Shown: positions 1-6,362, counted from the stretch's first letter. The stretch: 7,878 nucleotides of DNA from an uncultured Alphaproteobacteria bacterium (GCA_937903315.1 CALCZO010000125.1:1-7878), one strand, 5' to 3'. Numbers and translations are program-made. Notes: generated from the sequence alone by a model not told the origin.

Positions 1-80
1 ATGATGATGCCGCCCTTCGTCTTTTCCTCGCTGTTCAGGCGACGGACGACGACGCGGTCATGCAACGGACGAAACTTCAT
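1..80 (-). CDS. groES: GroES co-chaperonin, N-terminal fragment
   Basis: Only the first 26 codons are in the window; the gene runs off the left edge. The reverse-strand translation begins MKFRPLHDRVVVRRLNSEEK and continues TKGGII. This is the classic start of the Hsp10 family: the FRPLHDRVVVRR strand, then the EEKTKGGII segment that leads into the mobile loop contacting GroEL. GroES caps the GroEL folding chamber in the cytoplasm, and groEL would be expected just downstream, outside the window. The start is fixed by a strong purine-rich ribosome binding site six bases upstream. A CIRCE operator and a promoter-like element lie further upstream, so expression is probably under HrcA heat-shock repression. 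Identification is very secure despite the truncation. Confidence 0.97.
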   Translation of the reverse strand, partial: MKFRPLHDRVVVRRLNSEEKTKGGII

Positions 81-85
81 TGGTT

Positions 86-96
86 CTCTTCCTTCT
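86..96 (-). promoter_or_regulatory. groES ribosome binding site
   Basis: The reverse strand reads AGAAGGAAGAG, with five bases (81-85) before the groES ATG at 80. It sits in the loop of a possible 5-bp stem (GGTTC at 82-86 and GAACC at 102-106 on the plus strand), so its accessibility may depend on folding. Confidence 0.8.
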
Positions 97-130
97 TGTC
101 TGAACCGTTCCCGGAACCGGTTTCCTGTTC

Positions 131-173
131 GAGTGCCAACGGCCGCCCTCACGAGGCGCGGCTGTTAGCACTC
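131..173 (-). repeat. Long imperfect inverted repeat (leader hairpin) overlapping one CIRCE arm
   Basis: On the plus strand GAGTGCCAA (131-139) is the near-perfect reverse complement of the CIRCE arm TTAGCACTC (165-173); the one mismatch becomes a G-U wobble in groES mRNA. The pairing continues inward through 140/164, 142-146 with 158-162, and 147-149 with 154-156, leaving a 4-base loop (150-153). It has one mismatch (141/163) and one bulge (157). The result is a roughly 18-bp stem in the groES 5' leader. It uses the same arm as the CIRCE hairpin, so the two folds exclude each other. No T-tract follows, so it is not an obvious terminator. The pairing is seen in the sequence; function is inferred. 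Confidence 0.6.
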
Positions 174-191
174 ACCGGACGAGAGTGCTAT
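165..191 (-). promoter_or_regulatory. CIRCE operator (HrcA binding site) of groESL
   Basis: TTAGCACTC (165-173), a 9-base spacer (174-182) and GAGTGCTAT (183-191) match the CIRCE consensus TTAGCACTC-N9-GAGTGCTAA at all but the last base. CIRCE is the inverted repeat bound by the heat-shock repressor HrcA, placed upstream of groESL in many bacteria including alphaproteobacteria. Here it lies 84 bases upstream of the groES ATG and downstream of a promoter-like element. It should therefore be transcribed into the mRNA leader, as is usual. Confidence 0.95.
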
Positions 192-202
192 CAACGCTAG
201 GG

Positions 203-231
203 TAGTTAGTAAGCGCCGGGTTGTCTGTCAA
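203..231 (-). promoter_or_regulatory. Probable groESL promoter
   Basis: On the reverse strand a perfect TTGACA (226-231), preceded by C as in CTTGAC heat-shock-like -35 boxes, is followed after 17 bases by TAACTA (203-208) as a candidate -10. The -10 is a poor match to TATAAT; an alternative is TACCCT (199-204) with a long spacer. Placement immediately upstream of CIRCE supports a groESL promoter. Whether the vegetative sigma factor or RpoH uses it cannot be told from sequence alone. Confidence 0.6.
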
Positions 232-283
232 GCACGCCCCGCGACTTTGGTCGTGCGGTCCGGCCTGTCCGGCAGTGACAGGG

Positions 284-1129
284 TTAACGCCGCGAGGCGA
301 TCAGCACGCCCAGAATGATCAGCCCTGCGCCCACCAGCGTCTGGGTGCTGACCAGCGTGCCGAACCAGACAAAGTCGAGCGCGGCAGCATAGATCAACGC
401 CGAATATTCCAGCGGTGCCAGGCGCGCGGCCGCCGCCATCGCATAGGCGCGGGCAAACAGCAGGTGGCCGATCACGCCCAGCGCGGCGGCCAGGAAGAAC
501 AGGCCGGTGTCGGCCAGCGAGGGCGGCTGCCAGACCACGATCGCTGCCGGTGCCAGCAGCAGGGTAGCGATCCAGTGCTGGAACAGGACGATCAGCAGCA
601 GCGCTTCCTTCTGCGCCAGCGAGCGCAACATGGTCATGGCCAGCGCATAGGTGACGGCCGACAGCGCGCAGGCAGCAATGCCGGCCCAGGGCCGCGGCCC
701 GCCGTCGCCCGCGCCGTGCACGATCACCAGCATGCCGGCAAATCCGAGCCCCACGGCGACCAGATCGACCCCGCGCGGCCGCTCCTTGAGAAAGAGGAGA
801 CCGAACAGCACCATGAACAGCGGTGCCAGAAAGCCGATGGTGAACGCATCGGCGAGGCTGAGCGAGCGCAGCGCGAAGAAAAAGCTGGTTCCCGAGATCG
901 CCCCCAGCACGCCGCGCGCGATCTGCGGCTTCAGCGTGTCGCTGCGCGGCCAGCCGGGGCGCATCACCACCGCCAGCATCAGCGCGAACGTGCCGCCCGA
1001 CAGATAGCGCATGAACGCAACCTGCCCCGTCTCGAACCCCGGCGACAGCGCCTTGATCAGCCCGTTCATCAGCGTGATGACGAATACCGCGCAAAGCCCG
1101 AGCGCGACGGGAAACAAACGGGATGTCAT
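284..1129 (-). CDS. DMT-superfamily (EamA) membrane transporter
   Basis: This 281-residue protein is almost entirely hydrophobic, with about ten predicted membrane spans. It has the two-fold EamA repeat of the drug/metabolite transporter superfamily. The first repeat (about residues 5-135) contains the hallmark LAPLFMVLFGLLFLKERP (101-118) followed by a glycine-rich span. The second (about 147-278) ends with APLEYSALIYAAALDFVWFG and a final glycine-rich helix. Length is typical (280-310). The second repeat lacks the acidic residue usually found after its FG. Such proteins sit in the inner membrane and export or import small metabolites; relatives include amino-acid, sugar and S-adenosylmethionine carriers, and the substrate here cannot be assigned. 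The ATG at 1129 has only a weak ribosome binding site, but no better start is visible. It lies alone between groES and a divergent flippase gene. Confidence 0.9.
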   Translation of the reverse strand: MTSRLFPVALGLCAVFVITLMNGLIKALSPGFETGQVAFMRYLSGGTFALMLAVVMRPGWPRSDTLKPQIARGVLGAISGTSFFFALRSLSLADAFTIGFLAPLFMVLFGLLFLKERPRGVDLVAVGLGFAGMLVIVHGAGDGGPRPWAGIAACALSAVTYALAMTMLRSLAQKEALLLIVLFQHWIATLLLAPAAIVVWQPPSLADTGLFFLAAALGVIGHLLFARAYAMAAAARLAPLEYSALIYAAALDFVWFGTLVSTQTLVGAGLIILGVLIASRR

Positions 1130-1168
1130 GACAGGAAAGCAGCAAGGGGCATCAGCGAAGGCGGCACG

Positions 1169-1184
1169 GCGCGCTGAGGCGCGC
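1169..1184. repeat. GC-rich inverted repeat in the divergent intergenic region
   Basis: GCGCGC (1169-1174), a TGAG loop and GCGCGC (1179-1184) form a perfect 6-bp hairpin in the 107-base gap between the divergent transporter and flippase genes. It could be an operator or a leader stem of the minus-strand transporter. In GC-rich DNA a short repeat like this may also arise by chance. I see no convincing -35/-10 pair in this gap for either gene. Confidence 0.35.
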
Positions 1185-1236
1185 GGATGCGATTAAACGT
1201 TCCTTATGCGGTTTGCGCTAGGACTTTTCCATCACG

Positions 1237-2664
1237 ATGCTGACACTGATCACATTCACCTTCAACGCAGCCGCCAACTTTGCGCTCGGCCTCGGCGTTG
1301 CCTATTACATCGGCGCCGCCGAATTCGGCACCTATGCGCTGGCGGTTGCCGCCGGTTCGGTGCTGCAGACGCTGCTGTTCGAGTGGTTGCGGCTCTCCAC
1401 CAATCGCTTCTATGGCGAGAAGCAGGCTGCGGCTGATCCCGGCCTGCTGCCGACGCTCAATCGCGGCACCGGCGCGCTGGCGGTCCTGCTCAGCATCGCG
1501 GCGGTCGTGCTGTACCTGTCCGGCGGCGGGCTGGGTGCCAGCGCGCTGGTTGCGGCGATGGCCCCGCTGGTGGCGTTGTCGAATGGACTGTTCGACTATC
1601 GTGCCGCGCTGGCCCGTGCCGGGTTCCACAGCCGCCGCTACGCCGCGCTGGTCATCCTGCGCAATGTCGCGGCGATCGTGCTGATGCTTGGCGCGGCGCT
1701 GATGTGGTGCCGGGCCGATGTCGTGCTGTTCGGCCTCTGCCTCAGTGCACTCGCCTCGGTTGCCATTTCGGCCCGGTTCTTCCAGCTTCCGAAGGATACA
1801 GCCGCAGTGCCGCGCTCGGCCCTGCTCGGCCAGTTCGCCCGCTATGCCGCGCCGCTGATCGTCGCCAACCTGATGTTTCTCGCCCTCATGCTGATGGTCC
1901 GTTCGGGCGTCGCGCTCCATCACGGCATTGCCGAAAGCGGCCGCTATTCACTGGCGCTCGACATCGGCCTCAAACTGGTCGCCACCATCGGTTCGGGCCT
2001 CGATATCGTCCTGTTCCAGCTTGCGGTGCGGGCCGAGAGCGAACGCGGCGCCGCTGCGGCGCAGGAGCAGCTCGGCCGCAACATTGCCGTGCTGCTGGCG
2101 GTTCTGGTCCCGGCCACCCTCGGCATCTGGCTCGCCCTGCCGGCGTTCGAAGCGGTGTTCGTCGGCGCAAGTTATCAGGGCGCCTTTGCCCGCTATCTGA
2201 CATTGCTGTTGCCCGGTCTGTTTGCCTTCGCGCTGATCCAGTATGCGATCAATCCGCTGTTCCAGATTGCCCGGCGGACCACGCCGGTCATCGTCTCGGC
2301 GCTGGTCAGCCTTGCCGTCACGGCCGCTGCCCTCCTGTTCGTGCCGGGCACGGACGGTAGCCATGGCGCGCTGGCGACCTCGGCTGGCTTTACGGCCGGA
2401 CTGGTGGTGATGATCGGACTGGCCGCACGGCTGGCTCCGGTGCGCGTGCCATGGGGCGAGATCGGCCGCGTCCTCGTCGCCGGGCTGGTCATGACAATGG
2501 CCCTGCTGCCGTTGCGCGGGCACAATCCCGGCGTTGCCGAATTGCTGATGCTCGCCGGGTGCGGTGCGGCAATCTATGGCGCACTGGCGCTTGTGCTCGA
2601 TATCGCCGGTCTGCGCACACTGGTTCTGGCCCGCCTGCGACCGGCCGCTGCCGGACCCGTCTGA
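1237..2664 (+). CDS. Polysaccharide/oligosaccharide flippase family membrane protein
   Basis: This 475-residue polytopic membrane protein has roughly 12 hydrophobic spans over its whole length. It has the N-terminal pattern of the polysaccharide transport (PST/Wzx, MOP superfamily) family: a first helix, then YYIGAAEFGTYALAVAAG (residues 23-40), matching the conserved LGPxxYGxxxL region of lipopolysaccharide and O-antigen flippases. A later YAINPLFQIARRT segment is also family-like. Members flip lipid-linked glycans across the inner membrane. Here no glycosyltransferase, polymerase or chain-length gene adjoins it, so the substrate is unknown. The start is well bounded: an in-frame TAG at 1219-1221 precedes the ATG at 1237 with no other start between. 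AGGA at 1220-1223 is a weak, distant ribosome binding site. A MATE-type exporter or another MOP member is the main alternative. Confidence 0.85.
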   Translation: MLTLITFTFNAAANFALGLGVAYYIGAAEFGTYALAVAAGSVLQTLLFEWLRLSTNRFYGEKQAAADPGLLPTLNRGTGALAVLLSIAAVVLYLSGGGLGASALVAAMAPLVALSNGLFDYRAALARAGFHSRRYAALVILRNVAAIVLMLGAALMWCRADVVLFGLCLSALASVAISARFFQLPKDTAAVPRSALLGQFARYAAPLIVANLMFLALMLMVRSGVALHHGIAESGRYSLALDIGLKLVATIGSGLDIVLFQLAVRAESERGAAAAQEQLGRNIAVLLAVLVPATLGIWLALPAFEAVFVGASYQGAFARYLTLLLPGLFAFALIQYAINPLFQIARRTTPVIVSALVSLAVTAAALLFVPGTDGSHGALATSAGFTAGLVVMIGLAARLAPVRVPWGEIGRVLVAGLVMTMALLPLRGHNPGVAELLMLAGCGAAIYGALALVLDIAGLRTLVLARLRPAAAGPV

Positions 2665-2701
2665 CCCCGCAATCGACTGGACTTGCCTCATGATGCTGCC
2701 T

Positions 2702-2717
2702 CGCCCGGTCGCGGGCG
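2702..2717 (+). terminator. Possible terminator-like stem after the flippase gene
   Basis: CGCCCG (2702-2707), a GTCG loop and CGGGCG (2712-2717) make a 6-bp GC hairpin 37 bases after the flippase stop. No T-tract follows, so it is not a canonical intrinsic terminator. It could aid factor-dependent termination or be incidental. Confidence 0.25.
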
Positions 2718-2748
2718 CGCCTGCCTGATCGGCCACGTCAGCAAAGCA

Positions 2749-2862
2749 TTAACGTTAACGGGATCACACCTGTTTACCGTGCCGGTTAAGGCGCTGTTTT
2801 CCCTCGCTGATCGAACAGGGTTAACCAACCCGAAATCCGTTAACGCGGCCTGTCGCATTAAC
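2749..2862. promoter_or_regulatory. Cluster of TTAAC motifs upstream of the L,D-transpeptidase gene
   Basis: The 289-base gap 2665-2953 contains no credible gene. Within it are six TTAA cores in 113 bases: 2749, 2755, 2786, 2821, 2840 and 2858. Three are centred in GTTAAC palindromes (2754-2759, 2820-2825, 2840-2845), the first forming TTAACGTTAA. GCATTAAC occurs twice (2746-2753 and 2855-2862). Such density is unexpected in surrounding DNA of high GC content and suggests an operator or promoter region for the downstream gene. The CtrA consensus TTAA-N7-TTAA is not met at any pair, so no regulator is named. Downstream, TTAACC (2858-2863) and TAGGCT (2885-2890) are 21 bases apart, too far for a standard promoter. 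Confidence 0.45.
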
Positions 2863-2953
2863 CTTTCCGCGTCGTCTCGCGCCCTAGGCTGAACGTGTTC
2901 CTGCGCGGATCTTGCGCACGAACGGGTTCTGGTCTGGTCAGTCGGGTTTGGCG

Positions 2954-3721
2954 ATGATGAAAAGCGTATCGGTTTCCTGCCTCGCGGTGATGGTAGGGTT
3001 GGGCTTGGCAATGCCGGTCTCGGCGCAGGAGGCGCGCGCGCGGGGCAATCTTGGCGGCGGCCTGATCGAATTTCTGGTTACCGGCAATGCCGGCCGGGCA
3101 CAGACCTATGCGCCCGTGGTGCAACAGTCGGTGCCGGTTCGCCACACGGCAGCGGTGCCGGCCTATGCGACCGGGCAGGGCGGGGCGATGATGCTGCCTG
3201 ACGAGCCCGAACCGGCACCGCGCGCGGCCCCCTCGGGCGCACCGCGTCTGGCGCCGATGCCGCAGGTATCGGGCTTCGATGCCAAATACGAGCGCCAGCA
3301 GGTCAGCTATTCCGGCCCGCATCGCGCCGGCACGATCGTGATCGATACGCCCAACCGCTTCCTCTATCTCGTCGGGCCGGGCGGCACCGCGCTGCGCTAT
3401 GGCATCGGCGTCGGCCGTCCCGGTTTTGAATGGGCCGGGGTCAAATCGGTCACCCGCAAGGCCGAATGGCCAAGCTGGACGCCGCCGTCCGAGATGCTCA
3501 AGCGTCGGCCGGACCTGCCGCGTTTCATGGCCGGCGGACCGGACAATCCGCTCGGCGCCCGCGCGCTCTATCTCGGCTCCTCGCTCTATCGCATCCACGG
3601 CACCAACGAGCCCAGCACCATCGGCCAGGCCGTCTCGTCCGGCTGCATCCGCATGCGCAACGAGGACGTCACCGATCTCTACGAACGGGTCCGTGTCGGT
3701 TCCAAGGTCGTCGTGATCTGA
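2954..3721 (+). CDS. YkuD-family L,D-transpeptidase, exported
   Basis: With the ATG at 2954 this is a 255-residue exported protein. Residues 1-24 form a signal peptide: a lysine, a hydrophobic core, then VSA before Q25. Residues 25-114 are a low-complexity Ala/Pro-rich linker. Residues 115-255 are an ErfK/YbiS/YcfS/YnhG (YkuD) catalytic domain, opening with GTIVIDTPNRFLYLV and ending with the active-site pattern HGTN...SSGCIRMRNEDV, with catalytic Cys231 and His215. These periplasmic enzymes cut the tetrapeptide stem of peptidoglycan and form 3-3 cross-links or attach proteins to the wall; which reaction applies here is unknown. An in-frame TTG at 2912 would add 14 residues ahead of the signal peptide and was not chosen. 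No strong ribosome binding site is visible; ATG 2957 is equally possible. A strong hairpin terminator follows 20 bases after the stop. Confidence 0.93.
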   Translation: MMKSVSVSCLAVMVGLGLAMPVSAQEARARGNLGGGLIEFLVTGNAGRAQTYAPVVQQSVPVRHTAAVPAYATGQGGAMMLPDEPEPAPRAAPSGAPRLAPMPQVSGFDAKYERQQVSYSGPHRAGTIVIDTPNRFLYLVGPGGTALRYGIGVGRPGFEWAGVKSVTRKAEWPSWTPPSEMLKRRPDLPRFMAGGPDNPLGARALYLGSSLYRIHGTNEPSTIGQAVSSGCIRMRNEDVTDLYERVRVGSKVVVI

Positions 3722-3741
3722 CCGTCACGCAAGACATGAAA

Positions 3742-3771
3742 AACCCGCCCGGAGTTCCCGCCGGGCGGGTT
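3742..3771. terminator. Bidirectional intrinsic terminator
   Basis: AACCCGCCCGG (3742-3752), an 8-base loop and CCGGGCGGGTT (3761-3771) form a perfect 11-bp stem between two convergent genes. Read on the minus strand, the stem is followed by an uninterrupted run of five T, giving a canonical terminator for the DUF2076 gene. On the plus strand it ends in TTGTCATTGT, a weaker tract, and would serve the L,D-transpeptidase gene. Confidence 0.88.
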
Positions 3772-3797
3772 GTCATTGTCGCGGTCGGCAGGGCCGG

Positions 3798-4526
3798 TCA
3801 GGCGTCGTAGCTGTCGCCACCGTAATCGCCGTCATCACCGTAATTGGCCTCGTCATAGCCATGGTGATCGCCCTGATGGGCGTTCTGGTCATGGTTGGCC
3901 GCATGACGCTCGGCTTCATCGCGGCTGCCGAAGGGCTGGAAATCGGACGCCGGCTGCGAGGCCGCCTTGTCGCCCGATCCGCCCTTGAAGGCGTTCATCA
4001 GCATATTGCCGACCACCATGCCGCCGGCGACGCCGGCCGCAGTGGTCAGCGCGGTGCCGAGAAAGCCCGAACCGCCACCGGCGGCAGGCTGCTGCGGTGC
4101 GCTGCCGGCCCGGCTCCACGGGCTGCCGGCCGGGGCGGGGGCCTCTGCCGCCGCCTGCTGGCCGAAGGCTGCGCCGGGCTGCCGGTTCCACGGGCCGGGC
4201 TGTGGGGCCGCCTCCGCCTGCGGACGGGCGCCGCCGCCGAACAGGCCGGAGAGAAAGCCACCCGACTGCTGCGGCTGGGCCTGCTGCTGCCGGGCCGCCT
4301 CGCGCAACTGGTCTCGCTCGGCCGTGAGGGCGTCAACCTCGGCCTGCAGGTTGTTGAGCGCCTGCTCCTGCACATAGACCGACTGGGCCAATGCGTAGGT
4401 CGCATAGGGTTGCTGGCGGACCAGATCGGCAATGTGCCGCTCGGCCTCCGGGTCGCGCGGCTGGTTGGCCGCTGCCCTGAGCCGGTCAAAAATGCTGTCG
4501 ATTACCTCGCGTTCTTGCGGGGTCAT
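3798..4526 (-). CDS. DUF2076 domain-containing protein
   Basis: This 242-residue protein begins MTPQEREVIDSIFDRLRAAA and continues into a QPRDPEAERHIADLVRQQPYATYALAQSVYVQEQAL segment. That is the conserved N-terminal region of DUF2076 (COG3416), a family of unknown function. About residues 50-80 look coiled-coil. A Gln/Ala/Pro-rich middle holds two glycine-hydrophobic patches (FLSGLFGGG at 91-99 and a longer one at about 150-180, possibly membrane-associating) and two PW dipeptides. Residues 205-242 are rich in His, Asp and Tyr (5 His, 8 Asp, 4 Tyr), suggesting metal binding or a disordered acidic tail. The start at 4526 is fixed by AAGGAGG (4534-4540) seven bases upstream; the longer in-frame start at 4604 is rejected. 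The gene lies 108 bases downstream of adenine deaminase on the same strand and converges with the L,D-transpeptidase. No signal peptide is seen. Confidence 0.9.
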   Translation of the reverse strand: MTPQEREVIDSIFDRLRAAANQPRDPEAERHIADLVRQQPYATYALAQSVYVQEQALNNLQAEVDALTAERDQLREAARQQQAQPQQSGGFLSGLFGGGARPQAEAAPQPGPWNRQPGAAFGQQAAAEAPAPAGSPWSRAGSAPQQPAAGGGSGFLGTALTTAAGVAGGMVVGNMLMNAFKGGSGDKAASQPASDFQPFGSRDEAERHAANHDQNAHQGDHHGYDEANYGDDGDYGGDSYDA

Positions 4527-4533
4527 AGGCCAT

Positions 4534-4568
4534 CCTCCTTGCGTCCGTGGCGAGGGGCCGAAACGGCC
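4534..4568 (-). promoter_or_regulatory. Ribosome binding site and upstream hairpin of the DUF2076 gene
   Basis: AAGGAGG on the reverse strand (4534-4540) is a near-perfect ribosome binding site that decides the start of the gene. Just upstream in the leader, GGCCG (4556-4560), AAA and CGGCC (4564-4568) form a 5-bp stem, without evident effect on the binding site. The rest of the 108-base gap shows no clear promoter; a TTGACC at 4627-4632 (reverse strand) lacks a matching -10. Read-through from adenine deaminase is possible. Confidence 0.6.
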
Positions 4569-4634
4569 AACGTGACGGACGGCTAGAGTGTGGGGTGTCA
4601 TCATGGATTTTTCTAGGCACCCGGCCGGTCAATG

Positions 4635-6362
4635 TCACAAATCGATCAGCGCGAAGGCATCGACATCGACCAGACCGAGGTCGCTGATCTTGAGATGCGG
4701 GATCACCGGCAGCGGCAGGAAGGCGACCTGCAGGAACGGCTCGGCCAGCGTCACGCCGAGGCTGCGTGCCGCCGCCCTGAGCCGCACCAGTTCGGCCCTG
4801 ACCTCGCCATAGGGCATCAGGCTCATCAGCCCGGCCACCGGCAGTGCCAGTTCGGCCAGCACGGTGCCGTTGTCGACCACGACGAAGCCGCCCTCGATTG
4901 CGCCGAGCCGATTGGCCGCGACCGCCATGTCGGCATCGTCCGCGCCGACGACCGTGATGTTGTGGCTGTCATGGCCGACCGACGAGGCGATCGCGCCGCG
5001 TTGCATCCCGAAGCCCCTGACGAAGCCGCGGCCGATGCCGGCGTCGGGGCCGGATTTCCCGTGCCGTTCGACCACCGCCACCTTGACCGCATCCTGTGCC
5101 GGGTCGGCGAGCAGCGCGCCTTCGCGCTCCGGCAGGTCGAGCCTGAGGTGCTCGGTGATGATCTTGCCCGGGATGACGCCGATGACCGGCACGGCTCCCC
5201 CCCTCGCCGGAATGCGGAAGTCGGCGGCGGTGACGGTGCGGGCCTTCATGCTGCCCCGCCCGACCGGGGCAACGGCAGGCCGCGCATCGAACAGCGCCGG
5301 ACGCACCTCGCGCCCCGCTGCAATCACGCTCGAGACCCGGCAGGTCTCCAGCCCGTCGATCAGGGCAAGATCGGCCCGCCAGCCCGGCGCGACCAGCCCG
5401 CGGTCCCTGAGGCCGAAGATGCGCGCCGCCGACAGGCTCGCTGCCCGATAGGCGGCCAGCGGCGGCACACCGAGCGCGATGGCGGTGCGGATCAGATAAT
5501 CGAGATGGCCCTCCTCGGCGACATCGAGCGGGTTGCGATCGTCGGTGCAGAAGGCGCAGAACGGCGAGGTCGTCTCGGTCAGGACCGGCGCCAGCGCGTG
5601 CAGGTCTTTCGACACCGAGCCTTCCCGGATCAGGATCTGCATGCCTTTCGACAGTTTCTCCCGCGCTTCCTCCGCGCCGGTGCATTCATGGTCGGTGCGG
5701 ATGCCAGCGGCCAGATAGCCGTTGAGATCACGGCCGCGCAGCAGCGGCGCATGACCGTCGATATGCCCGCCGTGGAAGGCGGCGAGCTTGGCAAGGCACC
5801 CCTCGTCCTTCATCAGGACGCCGGGAAAGTTCATGAACTCGGCCAGCCCCAGCACCTTGGGATGGGTCCTGAGCGCCACGAGATCGGCGGCGTCGAGCCG
5901 CGCACCCGCCGTTTCCAGATGCGTCGCCGGCACGCAGCTCGACAGGTTGACAAACAGGTCCATCACCGTCGTTTGCGCCGAGTCGAGAAAATAGCGGATT
6001 CCCTCCGCCCCGATCACGTTGGCGATCTCGTGCGGGTCGCAGATCACCGTGGTGACGCCATAGGGCAGGATGCAGCGGTCGAACTCCTGCGGCGTCAGCA
6101 GCGAGGACTCGACATGGGTATGGGTGTCGATGAACCCCGGCACGATGATCCGCCCGGCGGCATCGATCTCGCGGCGGCCCTCGTAGCGGCCATAGGTGCC
6201 GACGATGGTGTCGCCAGAGATTGCCACGTCGGTTTCGACCAGCGCGCCGGTAACTAGGTCGTACATCCGGCCGTTGCGGATGACGAGATCGGCGGGTTGA
6301 ACGCCGCGCCCCTGATCGATACGACGGGCAAGCGTCGCGGCATCCATCGTGGTCACATCCAT
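4635..6362 (-). CDS. ade: Adenine deaminase
   Basis: This 575-residue amidohydrolase converts adenine to hypoxanthine and ammonia in purine salvage (EC 3.5.4.2) in the cytoplasm. The N-terminal composite domain leads to GFIDTHTHVESS, carrying metal-binding His81 and His83. Then follow CDPHEIANVIG (109-118), AEFMNFPGVLMKDEG (174-188), GHIDGHAP with His200 and His204, DHEC with His225, FCTDDR with Asp274, and the C-terminal VGHDSHNITVVG (462-473) characteristic of the Ade subfamily. All expected metal and active-site motifs are present and length is normal (550-600), so it looks intact. The ATG at 6362 is chosen because GGAGG (6369-6373) lies six bases upstream. It is divergent from the 2-hydroxyacid dehydrogenase across 64 bases; the DUF2076 gene follows on the same strand. 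A related amidohydrolase acting on another purine is the main alternative. Confidence 0.95.
   Translation of the reverse strand: MDVTTMDAATLARRIDQGRGVQPADLVIRNGRMYDLVTGALVETDVAISGDTIVGTYGRYEGRREIDAAGRIIVPGFIDTHTHVESSLLTPQEFDRCILPYGVTTVICDPHEIANVIGAEGIRYFLDSAQTTVMDLFVNLSSCVPATHLETAGARLDAADLVALRTHPKVLGLAEFMNFPGVLMKDEGCLAKLAAFHGGHIDGHAPLLRGRDLNGYLAAGIRTDHECTGAEEAREKLSKGMQILIREGSVSKDLHALAPVLTETTSPFCAFCTDDRNPLDVAEEGHLDYLIRTAIALGVPPLAAYRAASLSAARIFGLRDRGLVAPGWRADLALIDGLETCRVSSVIAAGREVRPALFDARPAVAPVGRGSMKARTVTAADFRIPARGGAVPVIGVIPGKIITEHLRLDLPEREGALLADPAQDAVKVAVVERHGKSGPDAGIGRGFVRGFGMQRGAIASSVGHDSHNITVVGADDADMAVAANRLGAIEGGFVVVDNGTVLAELALPVAGLMSLMPYGEVRAELVRLRAAARSLGVTLAEPFLQVAFLPLPVIPHLKISDLGLVDVDAFALIDL

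Noticed and set aside
221..1177. Plus-strand open frame opposite the DMT transporter
   Set aside because: Gln/Arg/His-rich translation without motifs; the opposite strand encodes a clear membrane transporter.
2749..2862. Canonical CtrA binding site
   Set aside because: No two TTAA cores are separated by 7 bases; the intervals between neighbouring cores do not fit the consensus, so only a generic cluster is reported.
2683..2892. Small open frame (69 codons) in the gap before the L,D-transpeptidase gene
   Set aside because: It starts at TTG without a ribosome binding site, shows no recognisable motif, and overlaps the TTAAC-rich region, which looks regulatory.
2912..2953. In-frame TTG start extending the L,D-transpeptidase by 14 residues
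   Set aside because: It would place polar residues ahead of a well-formed signal peptide beginning at 2954 or 2957.
4527..4604. Upstream in-frame start extending the DUF2076 protein by 26 residues
   Set aside because: A near-perfect ribosome binding site at 4534-4540 and the family's MTPQER beginning fix the start at 4526.
4632..6257. Long plus-strand open frame (541 codons) opposite adenine deaminase
   Set aside because: It has low-complexity Arg/Gln/Asp/His composition and no family motifs. It is an antisense shadow of a well-supported gene in GC-rich DNA.
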